Shown: positions 7,827 through 15,928 of the stretch, piece after piece
Layout: each line of letters opens with the position of its first letter
Position numbering within the stretch: position 1 is the first letter of the stretch
Assembly (NCBI GenBank): GCA_963803775.1
Contig: CAWDNS010000001.1
Coordinates: 620,001 to 684,000, forward strand
Direction: 5' to 3'
Length of the DNA: 64,000 bases
Source of the DNA: JABCZH01 sp963803775
GTDB taxonomy: Bacteria > Acidobacteriota > Terriglobia > Terriglobales > Acidobacteriaceae
Program-made: the position numbers and the translations under genes
Notes under the pieces: model-generated
What the model was told of the DNA's origin: nothing
Databases searched by the model: none
What the model saw: only the letters and a program-made list of their open reading frames with translations

Positions 7827-8585
7827 TTAAACGTCCGTCTCGGCGAAATCCTGTTTCTGCAACGCTGCCCGAAGCTTAGGAAGCGCGATGGCGTGAATTT
7901 GAGAAACTCTCGACTCTCCCAATTGCACAACTTTCGCAATTTCCTTCATGGTGAGCTCTTCCCTGTAATACAGAGAAACGACCAACTGCTCTTTTTCGGA
8001 AAGGGTGCCAATCGCTTCGGCAAGCCGTTCCTTGATCTCGGTCCGCAAACAAAGATCGTAGGGATTTTCATCATGGCTGGGGGCCGATTCAATCAGGTCT
8101 TGCGTTCCGGAACTATCGAAGAGCGAATTGACTTGCTGGCCGACAAGATTCAATCCATCCAGACGCAGCGCGATCTCGTGCAGTTTCTCGATCGAGACTC
8201 CCATCTCGGCGGCGATTTCGTCCTCTTCCGGCTGGCGTCCAAATTTCGCGGAGAGCGTGGCGATGGCTTCTTCCATCCGCCGGCCTTTGCGCCGCAGCGG
8301 CCGCGAGCCCCAATCGAGTTCCCGCAAACTATCGAGGATCGCACCGCGAATGCGAAACTTTGCGAACGCATTAAACGGCACCGACTTGCTGACGTCGTAA
8401 CTGCGGACCGCTTCGATCAGGCCCACCACGCCGGCATGCACCAAATCTTCGAACACCACGTGTTGGGGCAATCGCTCGAAGATGCGCCGGGCGATGTAAT
8501 ACACCGAAGGCAACTCTTTCAAAATGAGCTGGTCACGTTCGGAGACCTCTTCTACGTTCTCTCGGTATGCGATTTCTGCTTGCAT
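7827..8585 (-). CDS. fliA: Flagellar sigma factor FliA (sigma-28)
   Basis: FliA directs transcription of late flagellar genes. The 252-residue protein has region 2 (VFEDLVHAGVVGLIEAVRSY, then FNAFAKFRIRGAILDSLREL), region 3 (RQPEEDEIAAEMGVS) and region 4 with its helix-turn-helix (LSEKEQLVVSLYYREELTMK, VVQLGESRVSQIHAIAL). It lacks region 1, as expected for the FliA/WhiG group. It follows flhA by 42 bases. FlhF and FlhG, often encoded between flhA and fliA, are not here. Its targets in the window are indicated by five TAAA-N16-GCCGAT sites, and its antagonists by two FlgM genes. Confidence 0.95.
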   Translation of the reverse strand: MQAEIAYRENVEEVSERDQLILKELPSVYYIARRIFERLPQHVVFEDLVHAGVVGLIEAVRSYDVSKSVPFNAFAKFRIRGAILDSLRELDWGSRPLRRKGRRMEEAIATLSAKFGRQPEEDEIAAEMGVSIEKLHEIALRLDGLNLVGQQVNSLFDSSGTQDLIESAPSHDENPYDLCLRTEIKERLAEAIGTLSEKEQLVVSLYYREELTMKEIAKVVQLGESRVSQIHAIALPKLRAALQKQDFAETDV

Positions 8586-8627
8586 CGTCGGATCCTCAAC
8601 TCACTCTGTACAACATGTATGTCGGTT

Positions 8628-10712
8628 TCACCGCACTGCTCCAATCGATTGCACGGGGATCAGAGGGGGGATCTCCGTGGGCGCGAGCACAACAATCTTG
8701 GGGAAAAACGGTTCCAGGATGCGGCGAAGATGAAACCGTCCGGGTGATGAACACAACAACACGGGAGGTGCGGTAACCACTTGATCTCCGAACAGCGCAC
8801 GCAGACCATCCAACACCCGGCGAGCAGTATTGGGCTGAAGGGCGGTCGAGGAGGTAGTTGGCGGCTGAGGAGTCAAGGCACGTGCACACTCTTCTTCGAT
8901 GGAGCGATCCAGGGTCACCACTTTCAGCTCTCCGCGTTCATCCAACAGCGGCCGGACCAGCGCCCGTCCCAGGGCGTGGCGCACTGCCTCGACCAACAGG
9001 ACGGGATTCTTGTTGGACGGAGCCATGTCGATCAGAGTTTCCAGAATCGTTCCCAGATCACGTATTGAGACTTGTTCGCGCAGCAACTGTTGCAGCACTT
9101 TCTGGACTTCGCCGAGGGTCATGACTTTAGGAATAAGTTCCTCGACAAGCTTGGGGTGAGACTCTCCGAGTCGGTCGATGGCACGCTTGGTCTCCTGGCG
9201 AGTCAAGAGAAGATGAGCATTTTGCCTGACGACTTCACCCAGGTGAGTAGCGAGGGCGGACGTGTGATCCACCACCACGTAGCCCGCGGCCAACGCCTGT
9301 GCCTGCAAGTCAGGCGTGATCCACTTGGCCGGAGCATTGAACGCCGGCTCACGAGTTTCCACGCCGGGCAAGGCGGGTGGGGAAGATTGCGAGCTGATGG
9401 CTAGCAGGCAATCCCGGCGCATTTCCCAGCGCGCGATTTCCACTCCTCGCAGGTAAATCACATACTCGCGTTCCTTCCGCGCCAAATTGTCGGTGATGTG
9501 GATGGGAGGAATCAGAAACCCAAGCTGCGATGCCAGGCTCTTGCGCAGGGAACGTACTTTCCCCAACAACTGGCCACCCTGTTTTGCATCCACTAGGGGG
9601 ACCAATCCGAGGCCAACCTCGAGCATGAGTTCGTCCAGCTTGAGCAAAGAATCCATGGGATCGGAAGCGGGGGTAACGGCTTGTCCCTTGGCAGGCGCAG
9701 AGCCGGGCACAACCTGGCCTTCGATGGCGGTATCGGCTTTCGCGCGGCGGGCAAGCACAACCATGATCGCCGACATGAGGACGAAAGACAGCTTGGGTAG
9801 ACCCGGTATCAGCGCCAGGGCCAGCATAACTCCGGCTGCAAGCCATAGTGCTTTACGTTTACCGAACAGTTGACGTCCAACATCGATTCCCAGCGAGCTG
9901 TCAGATGATGCACGGGTCAGCACGATAGCTCCTGCCACGGAAACAAGGAGCGAGGGAATCATGGTGACCAGACCGTCTCCCACAGTCAGGATGGTGTAGG
10001 TTTTCAGCGCCTCGAGAAAAGGAACGCCGTGCTGGAACACACCGATCAAGAATCCAGCAACAATATTGATGGCAGTAATAAGGATGGTTGCCAATGAGTC
10101 ACGCTGGCTGAAGCGGGCGGCACCATCCATCGCGCCGTAGAACTCGGCTTCGCGGGCGATCTGCTCACGGCGGCCGCGAGCTTGCTTTTCATCAATCAGC
10201 CCAGCGTTCAAATCGGCGTCGATTGCCATCTGTTTGCCGGGCATCGCATCCAAGGTGAAACGAGCCGTAACTTCAGCGGTACGGACTGCGCCGTGGCTGA
10301 CCACCATGTACTGGATAGCGATCAAGGCGAGGAAGAGGACAAAGCCCACGACATAGTTGCCGCCAACAACGAACTGGCCAAAACTTTCTATCACCGACCC
10401 AGCCGCCGCCGGCCCCTCACTGCCATGCAGCAGGATTCGCCGGCTACTGGCAAGACCTAGCGACAACCGGAACAGCGTGAGCAAAAGCAATAAGCTGGGG
10501 AAAACTGAAAATTGCACTGGTTTGAGGATCTGCAGTGCGACCAGTAATACCAAGACAGCTGAGGTGATACTCACCGCCAGCAAGAGATCCACCATCAGCG
10601 CAGGCAGCGGTATGAGCATGACAAACACCATGCTTACGGCCAGCGCAGGAACAATCCAGTCGGTTTTGTTTCCGGGGTTGGGCGGTGCTATCGGTTTGGG
10701 TTTAGTCGCCAT
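8628..10712 (-). CDS. flhA: Flagellar export gate protein FlhA
   Basis: FlhA is the largest export-gate component, coupling proton flow to secretion. Its 694 residues are standard. The N-terminal half has about eight membrane segments, starting with IVPALAVSMVFVMLIPLPAL and including the LFRLSLGLASSRRILLHG block. The conserved cytoplasmic FHIPEP loop lies near residues 140-230 (GKQMAIDADLNAGLIDEKQA, then SQRDSLATILITAINI). The C-terminal soluble domain is complete and ends with the PPLIPVQSIGAV region. It lies between flhB and fliA. Confidence 0.97.
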   Translation of the reverse strand: MATKPKPIAPPNPGNKTDWIVPALAVSMVFVMLIPLPALMVDLLLAVSITSAVLVLLVALQILKPVQFSVFPSLLLLLTLFRLSLGLASSRRILLHGSEGPAAAGSVIESFGQFVVGGNYVVGFVLFLALIAIQYMVVSHGAVRTAEVTARFTLDAMPGKQMAIDADLNAGLIDEKQARGRREQIAREAEFYGAMDGAARFSQRDSLATILITAINIVAGFLIGVFQHGVPFLEALKTYTILTVGDGLVTMIPSLLVSVAGAIVLTRASSDSSLGIDVGRQLFGKRKALWLAAGVMLALALIPGLPKLSFVLMSAIMVVLARRAKADTAIEGQVVPGSAPAKGQAVTPASDPMDSLLKLDELMLEVGLGLVPLVDAKQGGQLLGKVRSLRKSLASQLGFLIPPIHITDNLARKEREYVIYLRGVEIARWEMRRDCLLAISSQSSPPALPGVETREPAFNAPAKWITPDLQAQALAAGYVVVDHTSALATHLGEVVRQNAHLLLTRQETKRAIDRLGESHPKLVEELIPKVMTLGEVQKVLQQLLREQVSIRDLGTILETLIDMAPSNKNPVLLVEAVRHALGRALVRPLLDERGELKVVTLDRSIEEECARALTPQPPTTSSTALQPNTARRVLDGLRALFGDQVVTAPPVLLCSSPGRFHLRRILEPFFPKIVVLAPTEIPPLIPVQSIGAVR

Positions 10713-10739
10713 TCTTTATGTACAACTCTCTTGACCGAA

Positions 10740-11819
10740 TTAGTGAGCCGGTGCTCTGGCCGCCTGCTGCTGCCGCGCTTGAACTTGCGCTCGGAATACG
10801 AATGCCAAGATCTCTGCAACCGCGGTGTAAAGCGCTGACGGTATCGCACTACCCACGTCGACGGTGTGATAAAGGGCCTGCGCCAGGGGAGGATTCTCCA
10901 GCACCGCAATGCCGTGCCATCGCGCCACTTCCTTGATTTCCTGGGCCAGAAAATCCTTTCCTTTGGCTACCACGATGGGTGCCTCCATATCCATTTCGTA
11001 GCGTAGAGCAACCGCAAAGTGGGTCGGGTTGGTGATGACCACGCTGGCTTTCTCCGTGTCGTGCAACATCTGACGCCGGCGCAACTGCCGTTGCAGACGG
11101 CGGATCCGGCCTTTCACCGCGGGATTTCCTTCGGTCTGCTTCATCTCATCCCGCATTTCCTGCCGACTCATCTTTAAGTCAGACTCCAGCTTCTGGCGGA
11201 CCAACAGGTAATCCACGGCCGACCAGCAGAGCAGGACGAGTCCGGACTTCCAGCAGAGTTCCCACATCGCGCCCAACAGAAAACCGACGTACGAACGAGC
11301 ACTAAAATCCGATGCATGCACGATGGTGGACCAATGATTCGTCACCGTGGAAACACCGATCCAGATGATCACTCCGAAGGGCAGCAGTGACTTTAGGATT
11401 GCGCTGAGGCCGGTCAGCGAGAACATTTGCTTCAGCTTTGACGCCGGATTCAACCGATCCGGTTTGAATGCCAAAGCCTCGGCGGCAAATACCAGACCGC
11501 CTTGCGCAACTCCGCCGGCGAACGAGAGCACCCAGGCGCAAGCCAGGATGGGTACGATCCATCGCAATACGCCGATTGCGCTCCAAAACAAAATCGGCCC
11601 ACCTGGCATTAATGGCTCTCTCACCGACAAATCCAAAGAGCTTTGCAAAAGGCCTCGCCATTGGCGAGGAGCGTCGGGGATCTGCAAAGCCAATAATCCA
11701 ATCGCGCCGCTCCAGGCAAGTGCGCTGGAAAGTTCTCTGGTGCGCGCAACCTGCCCTTGCTCGCGGGCTTTCTTTCGCCTTTGCGGTGTAGCTTTTTCGG
11801 ACTTGTTCTGGTCAGCCAT
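10740..11819 (-). CDS. flhB: Flagellar export specificity switch FlhB
   Basis: FlhB switches export from rod/hook to filament substrates. The 359-residue protein has the N-terminal DQNKSEKATPQRRKKAREQG motif, four membrane segments, and the autocleavage motif NPTH at residues 264-267 (VVITNPTHFAVALRYE). The C-terminal part continues with VVAKGKDFLAQEIKEVA and LENPPLAQALYHTVDVG. Cleavage at NPTH combined with FliK (17650-19308) sets hook length in known systems. It overlaps the fliR stop at base 11819. Confidence 0.97.
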   Translation of the reverse strand: MADQNKSEKATPQRRKKAREQGQVARTRELSSALAWSGAIGLLALQIPDAPRQWRGLLQSSLDLSVREPLMPGGPILFWSAIGVLRWIVPILACAWVLSFAGGVAQGGLVFAAEALAFKPDRLNPASKLKQMFSLTGLSAILKSLLPFGVIIWIGVSTVTNHWSTIVHASDFSARSYVGFLLGAMWELCWKSGLVLLCWSAVDYLLVRQKLESDLKMSRQEMRDEMKQTEGNPAVKGRIRRLQRQLRRRQMLHDTEKASVVITNPTHFAVALRYEMDMEAPIVVAKGKDFLAQEIKEVARWHGIAVLENPPLAQALYHTVDVGSAIPSALYTAVAEILAFVFRAQVQARQQQAARAPAH

Positions 11820-12592
11820 TACCTTGCTATTGCCAGGTGCAGCAGGTGTTCGGTATAAGCGATCGACTGCGAAAAACTTCTCTCAAATAGTTTGGGCCAG
11901 AAACCGATGGTAGCCCCGAGCAAAAGTACGCCGAGCATGCTTTTGATCGCGGGCCCCAGCAGCATGAGTGGCATTTGCGGCGATGCCTTCCCCAGCAGGC
12001 CAAGCACGACGTCCGCCAACAGGGTCGCGGCCAGCACTGGCGCCGCGATCTGTAAGCCGAGCTCGAGTACAACTGCTCCTTCGTGCAGTAATGCTTGCGA
12101 AAGCAGCGGATTCAAGGTCGCGGTACCGGGAGGCAAATACTCAAAGCTGTGCGCAATGGCTCGCAGTATCCAATGATGCACACCCAACATCAGAAAGATG
12201 AGCAACGCCACGCCCTGGTGAAAGAGTGAAACAACAGTGTTTTCAACCTGAGTATTGGGATCGAGAATGTTCACCAGCGAATATCCCATCTGAATGCTTA
12301 GAATCTGCCCGGCTAGTTGCGCTCCCTCAATGACCGCATTGGTCGCCATTCCGATGGCAATGCCAACCAGCATTTCGCTGCCGACGATGACCGGCCACTG
12401 CGACACGGAAAACGAAGGCAGGTGCGCGGAATAAACCGGGTAGAGGACAGCGGTAATCGTTATCACCAGGGCGACTTTCATTCGGGCGGGAATTACGGCA
12501 CTACTAAAAAATGGCGCGAACAGCACCACGCCGGACACGCGCAACCCCACCATGAGGACGGAACCGATCAGATTAGCGACGGAAATTTCCAT
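11819..12592 (-). CDS. fliR: Flagellar export gate protein FliR
   Basis: FliR is an integral membrane component of the FliPQR export gate. The 257-residue protein has about six hydrophobic segments, the GLRVSGVVLFAPFFSSAVIP start and the conserved AQLAGQILSIQMGYSLVNIL block with a DPNTQVEN loop. It sits between fliQ and flhB with almost no intergenic space, as in most flagellar operons. Confidence 0.95.
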   Translation of the reverse strand: MEISVANLIGSVLMVGLRVSGVVLFAPFFSSAVIPARMKVALVITITAVLYPVYSAHLPSFSVSQWPVIVGSEMLVGIAIGMATNAVIEGAQLAGQILSIQMGYSLVNILDPNTQVENTVVSLFHQGVALLIFLMLGVHHWILRAIAHSFEYLPPGTATLNPLLSQALLHEGAVVLELGLQIAAPVLAATLLADVVLGLLGKASPQMPLMLLGPAIKSMLGVLLLGATIGFWPKLFERSFSQSIAYTEHLLHLAIAR

Positions 12593-12594
12593 AT

Positions 12595-12864
12595 CTACCG
12601 TATGTACGGATGAAAGTCAGACAGAATCTGCAAGGTAAAGCCGCATGCTTGTTTCCACATCCAGGGCATCAGAAAAAAAGTTGCGCCCCCTGTAGCCAGC
12701 AACCGAGGCACAGCCGATAGAGTGGTTTCCTGCAACGAAGTCAGCACCTGCACAATGTTGATCAGGAGGCTCACGACTACCGCAGTTGCCAATATCGGGC
12801 TTGCCAGAAGGAAAACTTCTCGCATCGTCAAGCGCCCGAGGTCCACGATTTGTTCAACCGGCAT
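12595..12864 (-). CDS. fliQ: Flagellar export gate protein FliQ
   Basis: The 89-residue protein has two membrane segments. It shows VFLLASPILATAVVVSLLIN, IVQVLTSLQETTLSAVPRLL and the ending QILSDFHPYIR, all typical of FliQ. It forms the gate with FliP and FliR and is encoded between them. Confidence 0.96.
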   Translation of the reverse strand: MPVEQIVDLGRLTMREVFLLASPILATAVVVSLLINIVQVLTSLQETTLSAVPRLLATGGATFFLMPWMWKQACGFTLQILSDFHPYIR

Positions 12865-12873
12865 TTTGTCGCC

Positions 12874-13716
12874 TCAACTAAAACTTTTCATTAACGAACC
12901 AATCAACAGGTTCCAACCATCCACCATCACAAACAGCAGGAGCTTGAGAGGAGTGGAAATCACGACTGGCGGGAGTTGGATCATGCCGACCGATGTCGAA
13001 ATCGCGGCCACTACCATATCGATCACCAGGAACGGCAAGAAGAGCACGGTCCCGATCTGAAAGCCCGTGCTTAACTCCGACAAAATGTAAGCTGGCACCA
13101 GAACCCGCATCGACAAATCACGCGGGTCGCGTGGCCGGGGTTCCTTCGCCAGTTCGACGAAAAGTGCCACATCCTTTTCGCGAACATAATGCACCATGAA
13201 CTGCCGTAGTGGGCCCGCGCCACGTTCCACGGCTTGCATCGCGGTAATTCGCCCTGCCTGCATGGGCACGACGGAAGTTTGAAAGATAGTGGCACCCACC
13301 GGCTGCATGAGAAAAAAGGTAAGCACCAGCGCCAATCCGATCAGCGTTTGATTGCTGGGAGTGGTCTGCAATCCTAGAGCCTGACGCAGGAAGTGGAACA
13401 CCACCAGCAAACGCGCGAATGGAGTCACGCACAGCAACAGCGAGGGGATTAAGGTAAGGAAAGTCAGCAGGACAATAATGGTCCAGGGCGCCGATCCATT
13501 TCCGATTCCGGTAATACGGATTTCGTTTGGGTCCACTGCTGCCGGCATGGCTGGCATCGAAACCGGGTTGGAGACGGGGGCAACGGAAGCCGGAGTTGTG
13601 GGTGACACCGCGACCTCATTCCCCGCAGGTAGCACGGCATCGGCAGCAAACACAACGACATTGCTGGCCACCAGCAGTAGCAATATTCCGGTTGTCCAAA
13701 TCACAGCGTTTCTCAT
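12874..13716 (-). CDS. fliP: Flagellar export gate protein FliP
   Basis: FliP is the core protein of the export gate. The 280-residue precursor has an N-terminal signal-like segment, then LTLIPSLLLCVTPFARLLVV, a LRQALGLQTTPSNQTLIGLA block, VLVPAYILSELSTGFQIGTV and PPVVISTPLKLLLFVMVDGW. A poorly conserved Pro/Ala/Val-rich stretch separates the signal from the core. Its start overlaps the fliO stop by 4 bases. Confidence 0.97.
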   Translation of the reverse strand: MRNAVIWTTGILLLLVASNVVVFAADAVLPAGNEVAVSPTTPASVAPVSNPVSMPAMPAAVDPNEIRITGIGNGSAPWTIIVLLTFLTLIPSLLLCVTPFARLLVVFHFLRQALGLQTTPSNQTLIGLALVLTFFLMQPVGATIFQTSVVPMQAGRITAMQAVERGAGPLRQFMVHYVREKDVALFVELAKEPRPRDPRDLSMRVLVPAYILSELSTGFQIGTVLFLPFLVIDMVVAAISTSVGMIQLPPVVISTPLKLLLFVMVDGWNLLIGSLMKSFS

Positions 13717-14567
13717 GCCTGGCTCAAGTCCTGTTCGCAGCGGTTTCTGAATACCTCAGAGAACTCCCGCCGCGGTTCCAGATGTGCCAGTGTGGAGACT
13801 GAACTTGAGGATCCACCCACTAAGAACTGTTCGCCGTCGACTTGGATGACTGCGATAAATCGCTTTTCTCCTAGCGATACGCTCTCACAGACCCGCAGCC
13901 GCTTTTTGACTTGGTGTGACTTCAACTTGTGTTGTGTCCAGTTCCACGCTCGCGTGAGGATGAGAAAGAGGGCAGTCCATTGAAGAGCAAGTGCCTGCAG
14001 AAAAGTTTGTTTCTCCACAGCCGGGGATGAGCCCGGTTCGTGCACCATCGTTGCACTGGCAAGGGCCTCGCCCTCAGTGGCATTAGCCGGTTCGTCCGCA
14101 TTGTGACTATCAGCGATTGTCTCGTTGCTGACCAGAGTGCCGGATCCAACCGGTTCGTCTTCAGGCATGACCAAAATCGGCGAAACAGGTTTGGTGAACG
14201 CGGCATTCACGGTCAGCGTTATTTCGTTTTCGTTTTTGACCACAGATGCTTTATCGGACAGCACAAGCTGCGGTAGGGAGTTCTTAGCGGTAGATGGCGG
14301 CATCTTCTTCGTACTCCCTGTGCGGGCCGCATTCGTCGCCTTGGCCATGCGCTTTTCGGCAGGCTTCTGCTTGGGTATAGATCTGTTTCGCTGAACTGGT
14401 TTTTTCTTCAGCACCTTGGTTTTTGTCGATGGCTTTCGTCCGACGGCTGTGCCGGTGCTTGAATCCGCCTTTTTGGTGATTATGGCGGAAAGAATCCGAG
14501 GCGCCAGGACAGCGGCAGCACTGGCCAGATCGGGCACCCTCAACGCAGACGCTTGTTGTGTCTTCAT
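13713..14567 (-). CDS. fliO: FliO-like flagellar export assembly protein with long N-terminal extension
   Basis: FliO assists FliP assembly. The C-terminal third is FliO-like: a membrane helix (LALQWTALFLILTRAWNWTQ) followed by a small soluble domain with KKRLRVCESVSLGEKRFIAV and VDGEQFLVGGSSSSVSTLAH. Upstream are about 170 residues rich in Lys, Ala and Thr with no recognisable fold, which makes the protein about twice the usual FliO length. It overlaps fliN and fliP by 4 bases each. Confidence 0.82.
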   Translation of the reverse strand: MKTQQASALRVPDLASAAAVLAPRILSAIITKKADSSTGTAVGRKPSTKTKVLKKKPVQRNRSIPKQKPAEKRMAKATNAARTGSTKKMPPSTAKNSLPQLVLSDKASVVKNENEITLTVNAAFTKPVSPILVMPEDEPVGSGTLVSNETIADSHNADEPANATEGEALASATMVHEPGSSPAVEKQTFLQALALQWTALFLILTRAWNWTQHKLKSHQVKKRLRVCESVSLGEKRFIAVIQVDGEQFLVGGSSSSVSTLAHLEPRREFSEVFRNRCEQDLSQA

Positions 14568-14851
14568 GCCAGCTCCGTGATACGAACAGCCACCCGGTTC
14601 CCAATCACTTCGAACTCCGTCCAGCCAATCAGAAGTCCATTGGCACGCAGAGGAATGTCGCCGGTATGGTGAGACGAGGTCTCAACAATCGAACCGACCC
14701 GCAAGCGCAACAAGTCGCCCACCGTAAACCGGCTGACCGGGACTTCCAGCGACAGCAAACAAGGGAACCAGCCATAGGCTTCAACCGGGTCCTTGGCTGG
14801 AGCATTGGCGGCCGGCTGGGGCTCTTTCGCGCGTTGTACGGCTGCATCCAT
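14564..14851 (-). CDS. fliN: Flagellar motor switch protein FliN (short SpoA protein)
   Basis: The 95-residue protein carries a single SpoA domain, the C-ring module that completes the switch below FliM. The core is LLSLEVPVSRFTVGDLLRLR, VGSIVETSSHHTGDIPLRAN and LIGWTEFEVIGNRVAVRITE. It heads the export operon fliN-fliO-fliP-fliQ-fliR-flhB-flhA-fliA. A second SpoA protein is encoded downstream of fliM at 30433-31257. Confidence 0.92.
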   Translation of the reverse strand: MDAAVQRAKEPQPAANAPAKDPVEAYGWFPCLLSLEVPVSRFTVGDLLRLRVGSIVETSSHHTGDIPLRANGLLIGWTEFEVIGNRVAVRITELA

Positions 14852-15275
14852 CTCTGTGATCTCAGTTGTTCAGGGTAGTGTGCGGCATCGAACTTCGAGT
14901 TCGGAGGTGCAATTCGGAGTCCGCACAACGGCCGGTCGCGGGGATCGATGTTTTCGACCTACGGAAGGGCTAACAGCAGAAATGACAACAATTTGGAGGA
15001 TGCTGCGACTTCGCTCCTCCTGCGGTAACAACGAGGATGATTAGACTGGAAGTAGAAAAATGGGACCTGCGAACATGGGGTTAGTCCCAGGCTCGCAAGT
15101 CCTCTAATGGCAAGCTAACAATCCATGGCAGGTTCGCCATGATGCCAGCCGCAAAAGCGATAAGGCTGCACAGCGATGCGATGTGCATATCCAGGCAATT
15201 CCAAGAACCTCTGGCCCGCGACAATCCAGTTCAGACGGTCACCGGCCTTCAGTCGAGGCTCTGTCCGTAGCGACC
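14852..15275. other. Intergenic stretch upstream of fliN, no gene seen
   Basis: No convincing coding sequence is visible in these 424 bases. The part nearest fliN contains a weak sigma-54-like site (14908-14923) and an inverted repeat CGAACT-TCG-AGTTCG at 14889-14903. The remainder shows short repeats around ATGGC and GCCAT (15105-15145) without a clear function. Confidence 0.5.
14908..14923 (-). promoter_or_regulatory. Possible sigma-54 promoter before fliN operon
   Basis: The minus strand reads CGGACTCCGAATTGCA. GG and GC are 10 bases apart and the -12 part TTGCA is perfect, but the -24 part is CGGAC rather than TGGC. It is weaker than the other four sites, and no matching palindrome lies nearby. 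Confidence 0.4.
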
Positions 15276-15746
15276 TTATGCCTGGACGCTAATCGCTGAA
15301 CTGCTGACGCCCAGAAGAGACGACAGGTCGCTGCCCGAGGCTGCCTGACCGTATATCGCCCAAAAGTCACCCTTCAGGTTGGCCATCGCAGTTGCCGCAC
15401 TTTGCGATCCGCCGCCCTGAACTACGTCTTGGACGTCTTGCTTTAACAGATTGGTGGTGAGAGAGCTGTTATCGCTTTGGGCTGCGGTCAAGTTCCCGGC
15501 CTGCAGATCCTGTCCCAAGGTCTGGAACTCAGCCTTCATCGTGGGATTGTTGAACGGCCCGGAATTATTCGGGCCGAAGGCGGCCAGCTGATTGTACGCC
15601 TGCTGGGCCCCCTGCAAATCGCCGTTTTGAAGGTCCTGCTCTAGAGTCCGTCCAATCTGGTCTTCAGATTGTCGTTTGGTAGGCTGCATCAACGGCCCCG
15701 TGAGTTGTTGTGATAATGAACTGCTTGCGATTCCGCTTACAGACAT
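15276..15746 (-). CDS. Protein of unknown function with repeated LQxDLQxGxLxxAQ motif
   Basis: The 156-residue protein is not assigned to a function. It contains two related helical repeats, LEQDLQNGDLQGAQQAYNQL and LGQDLQAGNLTAAQSDNSSL, separated by about 45 residues, and is rich in Gln, Ser and Gly. There is no signal peptide or membrane segment. The ribosome-binding site AAAGGAGAAACACA before the ATG is one of the strongest in the window. It has its own leader of about 180 bases and sits between the fliN operon and flgE. The composition resembles structural or exported flagellar proteins, which suggests an accessory role. Confidence 0.72.
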   Translation of the reverse strand: MSVSGIASSSLSQQLTGPLMQPTKRQSEDQIGRTLEQDLQNGDLQGAQQAYNQLAAFGPNNSGPFNNPTMKAEFQTLGQDLQAGNLTAAQSDNSSLTTNLLKQDVQDVVQGGGSQSAATAMANLKGDFWAIYGQAASGSDLSSLLGVSSSAISVQA

Positions 15747-15928
15747 TGTGTTTCTCCTTTAAAGGTTGGTTTTGTTACGGCCACTTCACTAATCGGTACC
15801 TGGAGCCGTACGGCATCAACCGAACCTCATCCGTGTCGAAACTTCGGTTTTCTACCCTTTGGTCCCAGCCTTACTCTTCGGTACATGTACCTCCACAGTT
15901 CCAAGATCAATATGGCGAATCGACCGCG
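15747..15928 (-). promoter_or_regulatory. Structured leader/promoter region before the unknown gene
   Basis: Three symmetric elements lie here. GGTACATGTACC (15880-15891) is a perfect 12-base palindrome. On the minus strand AACCGAA and TTCGGTT form a 7-base stem around an 18-base loop. GCCGTACGGC is a perfect 10-base palindrome. A full match to a known riboswitch class was not recognised. The ending ACCGATTA resembles a sigma-28 -10 box but has no -35 partner. Confidence 0.35.

Noticed and set aside
15790..15805. Sigma-28 promoter before the unknown gene (ACCGATTA box)
   Set aside because: No TAAA-like -35 box at 15-17 bases upstream.
15747..15928. Cyclic di-GMP riboswitch in the leader of the unknown gene
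   Set aside because: The conserved GEMM core and tetraloop-receptor bases are not present, although some stems can be drawn.
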